Assembly (NCBI GenBank): GCA_002686295.1
Contig: NZBB01000002.1
Location: 6,904 to 34,407 of the forward strand
Direction of reading: 5' to 3'
From: Candidatus Woesearchaeota archaeon
Lineage (GTDB): Archaea; Nanobdellota; Nanobdellia; Woesearchaeales; GCA-2686295
Length of the DNA stretch: 27,504 nucleotides
Of this stretch, positions 1 to 8,239 are shown piece after piece (position 1 is the stretch's first letter; the number at the start of each line of letters is the position of its first letter). A model generated the notes under the pieces. The model saw only the letters and a list, made by a program, of their open reading frames with translations. It searched no databases and was not told where the DNA came from. Made by a program: the position numbers and the translations under genes.

Positions 1-2081
1 AAAACCTTATGAAAACCAAGTCTTGACTGTCTGAAAAATTCAAAAGCATAATAAGGCTCTATACCTGTTGATGTACCAAGCATAGTACCAACAGTTCCCG
101 TAGGTGCCTGAGTTGACAATGTCACATTCCTTATACCATTTCTTTTTATCAAATCCCTTGTTTCTTTTGGAAGACCAATCACAAATTCACTTTTCAGAAA
201 TTTTTCGGTATCAAACTTTGGAAACGGACCTTTCTCTGCAGCTATTTTTGAAGATTCGTTATACATTTCAACACAGATTGTCTTGTATATTTTATCTATA
301 AATGACATTCCTTTCTTAGAACCATACTTTAATCTCATCTTAATCATTAGCTCTCCAAGACCTAATGTACCACCACCAACCCTTCGTTCACTTTTCTGAT
401 TTCTTTCATTCTCCTTAAAATGATAAGCCGTTACATCAATGACATTATCAAGAAATCTTATAAGTACTCTGGCAGATTTTTTCAAAGAATCCCAATCCAT
501 TTTATACAAACATCCTTCTTCATCAGAACCTGTTTTCTTTGCAAACGACGCAAGATAAAGATGACTTAAGTTGCAAACACCCCACGCAGGAAGACCTTGC
601 TCTCCACAAGGATTAGTACATATCAACCTGTTATAATAATAAGAGTTGCTTAATTTGTTATATCTATCAATAAAAACCAAACCAGGTTCTGCACTTACCC
701 ATGCAGATTCGATTATCTTGTCCCACAATGTTCTTGCTTTAATAGTCTTGTATACCTTTGTCGGATAACCTCTTTTCTTCCACGTATGCAAATCTCCGTC
801 CCATTCTCTATCATAAATTTCAGAGTATGCAGCGTGCTCATAATCCGGAAATTCCAGATTCCATTCTTCATCTTTCTTCACTGCATCCATAAAAGGATCA
901 GAAATCAACACAGAAATATTTGCATTCTCTATCATACCAGATTTTCTTTTAGAATCAACAAATTCCAATATGTCAGGATGCCAATCTGCCTGCATAAGCA
1001 TTAATGCCCCTCTTCTTGAACCGCCCTGCTCTATTAATCCGGTTGTATAAGAGAAAAGTCCTCCCCAAGAAACAGAGCCAGAAGATTTTCCGTGAACACC
1101 ACGAACATATGAATATCTCGGTCTTAAAGTAGCTAAAGATATCCCAACACCCCCTCCACGGGACATTATTTCTGTCATTTGATAAAGTGTTTCTTTAACT
1201 ATCGATTCTCTTGAATCTTTTGGAGATGGTATTACATAACAATTATACAATGTTAAGTTTGAAGTGTAATGACCATAAGAATCTATGTTTGCAGCAGTCA
1301 TTATTCTGCCTGCAGGTTGTATATGTGATTGTCTTAGTTCATCCCAAAAAAGTTGAAACCATTTCTCCTTAAGATTAGGCGTTTTCTCTGCAGAAGCTAT
1401 TGCTCTGGCAACCCTCTTATAAGCAACCTTTATTGATTCCATTGGTTTCTCACATCTCCATTTACTCTGTTTAAACTCATGGCTGTTTTCAGCATATATT
1501 CCTGTAATCATGTATAGAATTAGCTTATCACTTCTAAGCATCTTTCTTATGATTCCTAAATCTTTTTTCGGATACTTTGGATCCTCCTTTGATATTACAA
1601 CCACTAAATCTCCCTCACCCATGTCTTCTTTCTTTGTTTTCAAAGAATATCTGTCTAGAAAAATAACTCTTCCAAGTTCATCTAATTGTTGCGAGCCATT
1701 TAATATTTTTACTGCCTGCTTACTTAGCAAAACACCATTTTTTCTAAGATTTTTAACATCTTTTGAATCTGGACTAATTGTTACTTTAACTCTTGCCTGT
1801 CTTCTTTTCTCCCTATATAAAATATAAGCTTTTGCAGTTTTAGCATGACCTTCGTTTATCAAAACTTTTTCAACATAATCCTGTATTTCTTCAACTTCAG
1901 GAATCTTATTCTTAAAATCTTTATTAAGAATTTTAACTACTAATTCAGAAAGTCTTTTCGATTCTCTTTTATCTTTTCCACCTAAAGCTTTAGCAGCACC
2001 AAATATCGCTACAGCTATTTTTTCTTTGTTAAATGGAACTATACGCCCATCTCTTTTTCTTATATACTCAATTTCAGTCAT
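1..2081 (-). CDS. nrdJ: Adenosylcobalamin-dependent (class II) ribonucleotide reductase, 3' end cut by window
   Basis: Reduces ribonucleotides to deoxyribonucleotides with a B12-generated thiyl radical. About 693 residues are visible; the C-terminus lies beyond the left edge. An ATP-cone occupies roughly residues 5-95 (RDGRIVPFNKEKI onward). The catalytic barrel shows NCYVIPSPKDSRES with Cys281, CTNPCGE with the radical Cys492, and Cys503; the 11-residue Cys492-Cys503 gap matches the Thermotoga maritima class II enzyme (C322/C333). The finger-loop-type motif APTGTVGTMLGTSTGIEP is near the window edge. The ATG at 2081 follows nrdR by 9 nt, and a GAGGT ribosome site lies inside the end of nrdR, so the two are cotranscribed. 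No intein is seen. No class I or III reductase gene is in this window. Confidence 0.95.
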   Translation of the reverse strand, partial: MTEIEYIRKRDGRIVPFNKEKIAVAIFGAAKALGGKDKRESKRLSELVVKILNKDFKNKIPEVEEIQDYVEKVLINEGHAKTAKAYILYREKRRQARVKVTISPDSKDVKNLRKNGVLLSKQAVKILNGSQQLDELGRVIFLDRYSLKTKKEDMGEGDLVVVISKEDPKYPKKDLGIIRKMLRSDKLILYMITGIYAENSHEFKQSKWRCEKPMESIKVAYKRVARAIASAEKTPNLKEKWFQLFWDELRQSHIQPAGRIMTAANIDSYGHYTSNLTLYNCYVIPSPKDSRESIVKETLYQMTEIMSRGGGVGISLATLRPRYSYVRGVHGKSSGSVSWGGLFSYTTGLIEQGGSRRGALMLMQADWHPDILEFVDSKRKSGMIENANISVLISDPFMDAVKKDEEWNLEFPDYEHAAYSEIYDREWDGDLHTWKKRGYPTKVYKTIKARTLWDKIIESAWVSAEPGLVFIDRYNKLSNSYYYNRLICTNPCGEQGLPAWGVCNLSHLYLASFAKKTGSDEEGCLYKMDWDSLKKSARVLIRFLDNVIDVTAYHFKENERNQKSERRVGGGTLGLGELMIKMRLKYGSKKGMSFIDKIYKTICVEMYNESSKIAAEKGPFPKFDTEKFLKSEFVIGLPKETRDLIKRNGIRNVTLSTQAPTGTVGTMLGTSTGIEPYYAFEFFRQSRLGFHKV

Positions 2082-2090
2082 TTCAATACC

Positions 2091-2540
2091 TCATTTCTTC
2101 AATAACTTTTTTACTTCTTCTTCAAAAGAGCCTAAATCTTGAAAATCTCTATAAACACTTGCAAAACGAATATAAGCCACCTTATCTAAACTTTTTAATT
2201 TATTCATAACCATCAAACCAACTTTCTTACTTGATATCTCTGCAGTATCTTGTTTTCTCAAAACAGATTCTATTTTATCAACTATTTCATCTATTACATC
2301 TAAAGGAACAGATCTTTTCTCGCAAGCTTTTAATAAACCATATCGAAGTTTTTGCCTGTCAAAAGATTCTCTAACTCCATTTTTCTTAATAATTATCAAA
2401 GGATTTAATTCAACTCGTTCATAAGTTGTAAATCTTTTCTTGCATTTCAAACACTCCCTTCTTCTCCTGGTTGTTTCTTCAGCACTTTCCCTTGTTTCAA
2501 TAACATGAGTACTTTCATAACTGCAAAAAGGACATTTCAA
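2091..2540 (-). CDS. nrdR: NrdR transcriptional repressor of ribonucleotide reductase
   Basis: 149 residues, the usual family length. The N-terminal zinc ribbon has Cys3-x2-Cys6 and Cys30-x2-Cys33 within RRRECLKCKKRF; the rest is an ATP-cone domain (about 46-136) that senses ATP/dATP. NrdR proteins bind paired boxes and shut down reductase genes when dATP is high. The start is TTG at 2540, chosen because GAGGTGA lies just upstream and Cys3 sits at the expected distance. It is first in an operon with nrdJ. Two NrdR-box-like palindromes upstream (2578-2624) imply autoregulation. NrdR is mostly bacterial but is known in some archaea. Confidence 0.95.
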   Translation of the reverse strand: MKCPFCSYESTHVIETRESAEETTRRRRECLKCKKRFTTYERVELNPLIIIKKNGVRESFDRQKLRYGLLKACEKRSVPLDVIDEIVDKIESVLRKQDTAEISSKKVGLMVMNKLKSLDKVAYIRFASVYRDFQDLGSFEEEVKKLLKK

Positions 2541-2577
2541 AAAATCACCTCACAATATTTCATTTTAAACAACCAAC

Positions 2578-2624
2578 ACCCCATATATAGTGTTTGTTCT
2601 CCTAAAAATAACCACATATAGTGT
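2578..2624 (-). promoter_or_regulatory. Tandem NrdR-box-like sites upstream of nrdR-nrdJ
   Basis: Two 16-mers end in the same ATATAGTGT: ACCCCATATATAGTGT at 2578-2593 and TAACCACATATAGTGT at 2609-2624. Against the known palindromic NrdR box (ACACTATATATAGTGT) they match 14/16 and 12/16. The centre-to-centre distance is 31 bp, three helical turns, the classical spacing of NrdR box pairs. They lie 38-84 bp before the nrdR start, and their TATA-like cores could also be the promoter itself; another candidate TATA (ATTTAAATA) is near 2643-2652. Binding is inferred. Confidence 0.7.
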
Positions 2625-2713
2625 CGGAGTGCTTCTTTCGAATATTTAAATATTTTGGTAATGAATAATATATTTAGAAAAACATCTTATAGAAAATGTG
2701 GTGTTTGAAAAGG

Positions 2714-2721
2714 TTTATATA
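2714..2721 (+). promoter_or_regulatory. TATA box of the THUMP methyltransferase gene
   Basis: TTTATATA preceded by a purine-rich BRE-like GAAAAGG. Its centre is about 26 nt before the ATG at 2744, so transcription should start at or next to the start codon (leaderless). This placement argues for the start at 2744 rather than the in-frame ATG at 2696. Confidence 0.6.
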
Positions 2722-2743
2722 CACACAAAGAATATTTGAAAAC

Positions 2744-3871
2744 ATGAAAGGAATAGTTATAGTTGATAAAGGACTTGAGAATGTTGCAAAGAAAGAAATA
2801 AAAGAAAAAATAAACTCTGAAGGAACTATTGAGGAAACAATCGTTATTTTTCCAATAAAAGAAGAAGAAGAATTATGTAAAGTTGCATATACCTGTCAAT
2901 CTATCAAACGAGCCATTCTGCTAATAAATAAAGTACAGATAACAAATAAACTTGATGAAAGCATAAATAAACTAATAAAAAAACTAAGCAAGAAAGATTT
3001 AAACTCTCTATCTAAAACATTCATTAACTGTGAAAGAAACGGAGAACATGAATTTAACAGTGTTGAATTCGCAAAAAAACTAAGTAAAAAACTAAAACAA
3101 CAAACAACACAAACAACAAAGACAAAAGAGAATTTATATGTTTACATTCACAATAAAAAAGCCTATTTAGGAATTGATTTTTCTGGAAAAGATTTGGGCA
3201 AAAGAACTCATAGAATATTTACGAGTGCATCCTCCTTGAAAGGAACACTTAGTTTCGCATTATCTATGATTGCAAAATACAAACCAGGAGAGATAATTGT
3301 TGATCCTAGTTGCGAATCAGGAACAATAGCTATTGAAGCAGCTTTATATGCAACAAAAAAACCCGTACATTACTATGACAAGGAATTTTCATTTAAGAAA
3401 ATAAACGATTCGTTTGAAAAAATATTTGAAAAAGAAGATAAAAAAATAAAAAAAGAAGCAAAAAACATATATTCATTTGATAAGCTTTTAAGGAACATAC
3501 ATAACTCAAAGAAAAACGCCAAAATCGCAGGAGTAGAAAAAAACATAAACTTTTCAAAAACAGATATTAGCTGGTTGGATACAAAGTTCTAAAAAGAAAG
3601 CGTTGATAAAATAATCACCAAACTACCATCAATATCCAAAAGAATAAATGAAAAAACAGTTAACAAAATATATCAAGAGTTAATCTACCAAGCAAAATAC
3701 GTGCTGAAAAAAAATGGAACTCTAACAATTTGCACATTAAAAAATCAACTAATAAAAACAATTGCAGAAAAAAAAGATTTTGAAATGAAAGAAGAACAAA
3801 TAATATACTCTGGAAAACAAAAATATTATGTCAATGTTTTTAAAAAATTAAATAACAAACAAATTGATTAA
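2744..3871 (+). pseudogene. Trm14-like THUMP-domain tRNA guanine-N2 methyltransferase, interrupted by in-frame TAA
   Basis: The frame starts MKGIVIVDKGLENVAKKEI, typical of archaeal THUMP methyltransferases. A THUMP/ferredoxin-like N-terminal half (about 1-150) precedes a Rossmann methyltransferase half beginning KRTHRIFTSASSLKGTLSFA, with motif I as DPSCESGTIAIEAA (family norm DPxCGSGT). TAA at 3590-3592 stops it, but the same frame resumes at once with KESVDKIITKLPSISKRI and runs to TAA at 3869-3871, giving about 375 residues, near the family length of ~380. The usual motif IV (N/D)PPY is degenerate (KLPS). The downstream half has no good start of its own. This could be a decaying gene or a base-call error. 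The full frame's stop overlaps the convergent gene's stop by 3 bases (TTAA at 3868-3871). Confidence 0.75.
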
Positions 3872-5733
3872 ACTCCATCCTTATTAAAATTATTTTCATG
3901 AATAAACAAACCAAATAATACTAATAAACCAATTATGAAAAGAGATTTTCTATAACTCACATCTTCATATTCTAATTTTATACTGCTACTTCCTTTTTCT
4001 AAATTGAAACTTATTAGTGAATCTTCAGAACTATTAATCTTTAAGGACTCGCCTTCAACAGATGCTTTCCAAAAAGGCGAATAACTCATTTTGAATAAAA
4101 CTTTACAAGAAGAATTTAATTCCACATTTAAAAAATATTTTTCATTTCCATTACTCTCAGACAATATCAACCCGCAATTTTCATCTACATAAAAATAACC
4201 AGAGCTATTAACAAAATAAACCGTTAAATTATCAAAAACTTTTTTCGGAAAAGAAAGATTAACAGATGAATTCAAAATTAAGTATTTAACATTATATCTC
4301 TCCAAGTCTTCTTTATTTGACAGGGTTAGATTATGAATATATTTTGTTGATAAAGTTGTATGACTACCTATAAAACCCAATAAAATAGGCTTTTTTGAAT
4401 AATAAAAGAATAATGCTTTGATAGGTTCAAAATCCAAAGATTGGACATAAGCTCTGCCTTCTGGAAATGAATGCAAATATGAAGCCACTTCAATCAACTC
4501 TTTTACAGGGTTTTGATTATTAATAGCTTTCTGTCTATCATAAGTTTCGTTAAAACTTGAAATAATTAAAAAAATAATGATGAAAACAATTGAATATAAA
4601 GATTTCTTTCCAAATCTTATCACGACATACTCCAGATAAAAAGAAGAAGCCAAAATAAGAAAGAAATGGAAAATGAAAATAAATCTGTGAAGTTCGAAAA
4701 AAGAAAGAACAGGAATTTTAAACATATAATTGCCACCAGAAAACAGAATGAAACTAATAATTAAACCAAATAAAATAAATCTTTCCTTCTCAGATTGTTT
4801 ATCAGATAATAATTTTTTTATACTCGTTAAATTAAATGAAATCCTTTCAAAAAATAAATGTGCAATTAAAAAAAAACCTGCAATTGCACTTAAAGATAAA
4901 AAAGGAACAAAACTTGAAGCATCTAGAATTCCTCCACTTACTAAACCCGAGAATACTTTAAAAAAACCAAATGAATGAAGATACTCGTTAGATTTTAACA
5001 CACCCCCATATAATTCCTTATAAACTAAAATTGGAATCCCCCAAAAAGAAACAACAACAAAAGAAAAAAGAAGTATGCGAATTAAATTAAGAACTCTTTG
5101 TCTAAACTCTGATAAAATCAATATCGCAACTAAAAAACCAACGAAAACGCACAAAACACCGATTATTGGATGAACCAGAATTGTAACAGATAAAAGACTT
5201 ACAGAACTAAAAAAGTTTTTTTTGGATTTGATTGAAAAATAAAGTTTACTTATAGTTATAGGAAATAAAACTGTTGCAAATAACTGAGTAAATAACCCCC
5301 AAGCAAAAATGCTGGCAGGTTCTAATCCAAAACCTGTAAAACTAGTTATTAATAAAGGTTGCACTGAAGAAAATAAAACAAATTTCTTACCAAAACCAAT
5401 TCTTCTTAAAGAATAAAAAAATGAAACAGGAATAGCTGAAAAAAGAACTATTAAAAATGTTTTATAAACTAAAAAAATGTTACCAAAAGAAAAAAACAAA
5501 GCTAAAATTAAATGAGATAAAGGCTGGAAAAAAAAGAATAAAGGATAACCAGCATAACTAATTCTGCTCCAACCAAATATTTGATTAGGATTCTCTCTAA
5601 CATAGTTTGCCTGAACAAGGTTAGCAGCATTATCTCCATTAAACAAAGCATGATTATTAGTTCCAATTAGTGCAGTTATAAAATAACAGAATACTATTAA
5701 AATTAGAATTTTATTTGAAAAATTAAACTTCAT
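3868..5733 (-). CDS. Large polytopic membrane protein, PTPS-related/GT-C-like
   Basis: About 621 residues. An N-terminal helix is followed by an extracytoplasmic loop containing GDNAANLVQANYV and GWSRISYAGYPLFFFFQPL, a pattern of the '6-pyruvoyl-tetrahydropterin synthase related' membrane family and of GT-C enzymes. Roughly 10-12 hydrophobic helices follow, and the last ~200 residues look like a beta-rich extracellular domain with many Asn-Ser/Thr sites, ending in one more helix (SLFIIGLLVLFGLFI). Likely role: surface glycan or lipid-linked sugar assembly; no reaction can be assigned. Start: ATG at 5733 rather than the TTG at 5739, because a TATA box (5756-5765) is centred 27 nt upstream. It converges on the broken methyltransferase gene. 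Confidence 0.7.
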   Translation of the reverse strand: MKFNFSNKILILIVFCYFITALIGTNNHALFNGDNAANLVQANYVRENPNQIFGWSRISYAGYPLFFFFQPLSHLILALFFSFGNIFLVYKTFLIVLFSAIPVSFFYSLRRIGFGKKFVLFSSVQPLLITSFTGFGLEPASIFAWGLFTQLFATVLFPITISKLYFSIKSKKNFFSSVSLLSVTILVHPIIGVLCVFVGFLVAILILSEFRQRVLNLIRILLFSFVVVSFWGIPILVYKELYGGVLKSNEYLHSFGFFKVFSGLVSGGILDASSFVPFLSLSAIAGFFLIAHLFFERISFNLTSIKKLLSDKQSEKERFILFGLIISFILFSGGNYMFKIPVLSFFELHRFIFIFHFFLILASSFYLEYVVIRFGKKSLYSIVFIIIFLIISSFNETYDRQKAINNQNPVKELIEVASYLHSFPEGRAYVQSLDFEPIKALFFYYSKKPILLGFIGSHTTLSTKYIHNLTLSNKEDLERYNVKYLILNSSVNLSFPKKVFDNLTVYFVNSSGYFYVDENCGLILSESNGNEKYFLNVELNSSCKVLFKMSYSPFWKASVEGESLKINSSEDSLISFNLEKGSSSIKLEYEDVSYRKSLFIIGLLVLFGLFIHENNFNKDGV

Positions 5734-5755
5734 GAACAAATAAATAATTCAAAAA

Positions 5756-5765
5756 ATATATAAAA
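5756..5765 (-). promoter_or_regulatory. TATA box of the PTPS-related membrane protein gene
   Basis: Minus-strand TTTTATATAT centred about 27 nt before the ATG at 5733; no ribosome site is present in between, consistent with a leaderless message. Confidence 0.5.
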
Positions 5766-5811
5766 CTTCTTATCAAAACACATAATTAAAAACATAAATG
5801 AGGTAAAAAAC

Positions 5812-6261
5812 ATGGCATGCGACATGTGTGGTTCTGAAAAAAAATTGTTTGAATGTAGAGTTGAAGGGGTTGTTCTAAATGTCTGTATTGATTGTAGCAA
5901 ACACGGAACTATAATAAAAAAAACCATTGAAAAACCACCAATTAAAACAATAGTTGAAAAAAGCTTAGAAAAAGAAGAAACAATACAAATAATAAAACAT
6001 GATTATAATTCGATAATCAAGAACAAAAGAGAACTAAAAGGCTTAAAACAAAAAGAACTGGCTAAGAAAATAGCTGAGAAAGAATCAGTTATACACAACA
6101 TTGAATCGAGACATATGGAACCAAGTATTGCTTTAGCAAAGAAACTTGAAAACTTTCTCGGAATAAAACTAATAAAAGAATACAAAGAAAAGAAAATATC
6201 TCTAGAAAAAGAAGATAGTGGAAGTTTGACAATAGGAGATATTATGAAAACAAAAGATTAA
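5812..6261 (+). CDS. MBF1-type zinc-ribbon/HTH transcription factor
   Basis: 149 residues. The N-terminal zinc ribbon is CDMC (Cys3, Cys6) with CIDC (Cys25, Cys28). A variable linker leads to a Cro/XRE-type helix-turn-helix at about 65-122 (RELKGLKQKELAKKI, then ESVIHNIESRHMEPS). This order is the archaeal homologue of eukaryotic MBF1, which in eukaryotes bridges activators and TBP and in archaea is linked to ribosome or transcription stress. The ATG is preceded by GAGGT (5800-5804), 7 nt spacing. It diverges from the upstream membrane-protein gene and converges on the thioredoxin-like gene with stops overlapping in TTAA. Confidence 0.88.
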   Translation: MACDMCGSEKKLFECRVEGVVLNVCIDCSKHGTIIKKTIEKPPIKTIVEKSLEKEETIQIIKHDYNSIIKNKRELKGLKQKELAKKIAEKESVIHNIESRHMEPSIALAKKLENFLGIKLIKEYKEKKISLEKEDSGSLTIGDIMKTKD

Positions 6262-6941
6262 TAACACTCTTCCATATCTTTGTAGTGTTTACATATTTCT
6301 CTAAGAATTGTTTGTTTCTCTGCTAAACCCTCAAATTTTCTCCCTTCAATTAATAATGTTGGAAAAACATTTATAGAGTAAGTTTCCATCAAGAGCTCTA
6401 ATGATTTTTCATCTCTGAACTGAGAATTTAAAGCGAAATTAAGAAGTTTATCTCCAAACAAATTCTTCAAATAAGTTAGGATAAAAGCTTGTTCACCACA
6501 ATCAGGACAATCCTTATCAGTTGAAAAAAAATAAAGTATTGTGGCCAATTCAAAATTGCATAATTCTCTAGCTTTTTTTGCTAAAAGCCAATAATTTAAT
6601 TGAGAAAGAATATAATCTCTGTAAAGCATCTCAAAATCATCCTTACTTATTTTTGCATCTAGATTATAATTAGTCAAACGAATTCTTGTATCTTCGAGCG
6701 TCTCAAGATTAACATTTAAAGCATTAGCTAAAACAGGACAATTATTTTCTTGACTCAATTGATCAATGAATTGATATTGAAACTGTAAACTTCGATAATC
6801 TAGTTTTTGTTCATAAGCCTTGTCTTGGACAAATTGAACTCTTTGGCTTTCCATAACCAAACCAACCATTATTCCAAAAACAAAAATGAAAACTGTTAAA
6901 ATGAATGCAATAAGATATCTTTTTTTCTTAATGTTTCTCAT
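6258..6941 (-). CDS. Membrane-anchored thioredoxin-like protein
   Basis: 227 residues from the ATG at 6941 (in-frame GTG codons lie just upstream at 6950/6947). One N-terminal signal-anchor helix (YLIAFILTVFIFVFGIMVGL) is followed by a helical region and a C-terminal thioredoxin-fold domain. That domain shows STDKDCPDCGEQ, a CxxC pair at about Cys145/Cys148, and INVFPTLLIEG with the family's cis-proline. It probably faces the outside and acts in thiol oxidation or disulfide exchange of envelope proteins; direction of catalysis cannot be told. Two further cysteines (about 68 and 128) lie in the linker. The start is 2 nt after the glycosyltransferase stop, with GGAG/GGTG ribosome signals inside that gene's end, so translation is coupled. 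Confidence 0.75.
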   Translation of the reverse strand: MRNIKKKRYLIAFILTVFIFVFGIMVGLVMESQRVQFVQDKAYEQKLDYRSLQFQYQFIDQLSQENNCPVLANALNVNLETLEDTRIRLTNYNLDAKISKDDFEMLYRDYILSQLNYWLLAKKARELCNFELATILYFFSTDKDCPDCGEQAFILTYLKNLFGDKLLNFALNSQFRDEKSLELLMETYSINVFPTLLIEGRKFEGLAEKQTILREICKHYKDMEECY

Positions 6942-6943
6942 AA

Positions 6944-8188
6944 TCACCACTCCTGCTTTTTTTGAAATAATTCAGGAAACAACAAAATCCAACTAATACC
7001 TAACATAAAAAAATAGAAAAATAAAAAGAAAATAATGTGTGTTCGCCCATATTTTGAAATATTTTCTCTTGTAAGCTTATATGAAAGATTTAATATTAAA
7101 ATTGAAATTGAAAACATTATTAAAAAAACAATTAAATTTGCAAAGTTTAAATCCAAAATATTGAAATTAAACCTTATATTCTGAATAAAAGTCCAAATAT
7201 CAAAATCAACAAGTCTCAGATTTAAAAGATTTTTAACATGGGGTTTCAAAGAGGTGTACAAAGTTACAAGAACTGTTGATATACCTATCATCCCAGAAAT
7301 TATTAACAGAGGTAATTGCATAATACCAAAATCTCCATATTTTGGATTAAACATCATTTTTTTATATTTTAAAGCATTAAAAAAACCACCTTTATACCAC
7401 CTTTTTCTTTGCTTGAAAAAACTTTTCAAGTTTAAAGGGGTAGTTGTATAAACTTCTGCTTTCATATCTTGAATTATTTTATAATTGTGCTTCTGAAGTC
7501 TTAGAGTCATTTCTAGGTCTTCTGTTAAATTATCTTCTTCATAACCATCTAACTTTATTAAAACGTTCTTCCTAAAAACACTGAAAGGACCTGGAGCAAC
7601 AGGTATACAATGCAAAAAACCCATTATTTTCTTATAAAAAATGTTAACTAAATATTCTGTGAATTGCATCTTTTGTAATAAATTCAAAGGTTTTTTTGAT
7701 TTCATCAAAGGAAGAGAACAAGCAACTTTTCTGTCTTTAAAATGAGGCAACAGATGTAATAATGCATCTTTATGAACATAAGAATCTGCATCTAAACAAA
7801 CAAAAAACTTTCCTTTTGCAACTTTCAAAGCTCTGTTTAGTGAAGCTCCTTTTCCAATGTTCTTATGACTAATTAATTTAATAAAATTGTTTTTCTTTTT
7901 CATGTCTAGAACTCGTTGTTCTGTTTTATCAGTAGAACCATCATTAACAACAATTATTTCAAGCTTTTTTTGCGGATAATTCAGATTTAAAACCGATTGC
8001 AAAGTAGATGTTATGGTATCCTCTTCATTATAAACAGGAATTGCAATTGACACAATAGGTTTTCTTCTTAAAATTTTTCTTCTACTAGAAAAATTTTCTT
8101 GTTCAAAAAAAACAATTAACCAAAAAACTACGAAGTACAAAGAAATAAAAACTACTATCAGTATTATTAATTCTGAAATATATATCAT
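6944..8188 (-). CDS. Membrane GT2-family glycosyltransferase
   Basis: 414 residues. A first membrane helix (about 5-28) precedes a GT-A catalytic domain: IPVYNEEDTI, VNDGST (Asp83), the metal-binding DAD at 133-135, TEDLE (222-226, catalytic base region) and QRKRW at 260-264. Three C-terminal membrane helices follow. The QxxRW motif and topology are those of processive or polymerising enzymes of the cellulose synthase/PgaC type, using a nucleotide sugar on the cytoplasmic face. A TATA box (TTTATAAATA complement, 8213-8222) lies about 29 nt upstream. It is transcribed with the thioredoxin-like gene and sits among other envelope genes, which suggests polysaccharide or glycolipid synthesis. Confidence 0.87.
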   Translation of the reverse strand: MIYISELIILIVVFISLYFVVFWLIVFFEQENFSSRRKILRRKPIVSIAIPVYNEEDTITSTLQSVLNLNYPQKKLEIIVVNDGSTDKTEQRVLDMKKKNNFIKLISHKNIGKGASLNRALKVAKGKFFVCLDADSYVHKDALLHLLPHFKDRKVACSLPLMKSKKPLNLLQKMQFTEYLVNIFYKKIMGFLHCIPVAPGPFSVFRKNVLIKLDGYEEDNLTEDLEMTLRLQKHNYKIIQDMKAEVYTTTPLNLKSFFKQRKRWYKGGFFNALKYKKMMFNPKYGDFGIMQLPLLIISGMIGISTVLVTLYTSLKPHVKNLLNLRLVDFDIWTFIQNIRFNFNILDLNFANLIVFLIMFSISILILNLSYKLTRENISKYGRTHIIFFLFFYFFMLGISWILLFPELFQKKQEW

Positions 8189-8239
8189 GATGAGATTCTT
8201 TATATTTGTTTGTTTATAAATATTATGTCAAAAAGTTAA

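Noticed and set aside
104..1827. Plus-strand open frames (65-105 codons) in the nrdJ region
   Set aside because: They lie antisense to a clear nrdJ frame with conserved motifs; composition and low-complexity products mark them as shadows.
3593..3871. Separate small gene after the TAA in the THUMP gene
   Set aside because: No start codon near its beginning, and the sequence continues methyltransferase motif IV and later strands.
5930..6060. Multiple repeats of AT-rich lysine codons as tandem repeats
   Set aside because: Lysine-rich coding in AT-rich DNA explains the AAA/GAA patterns; no fixed period is seen.
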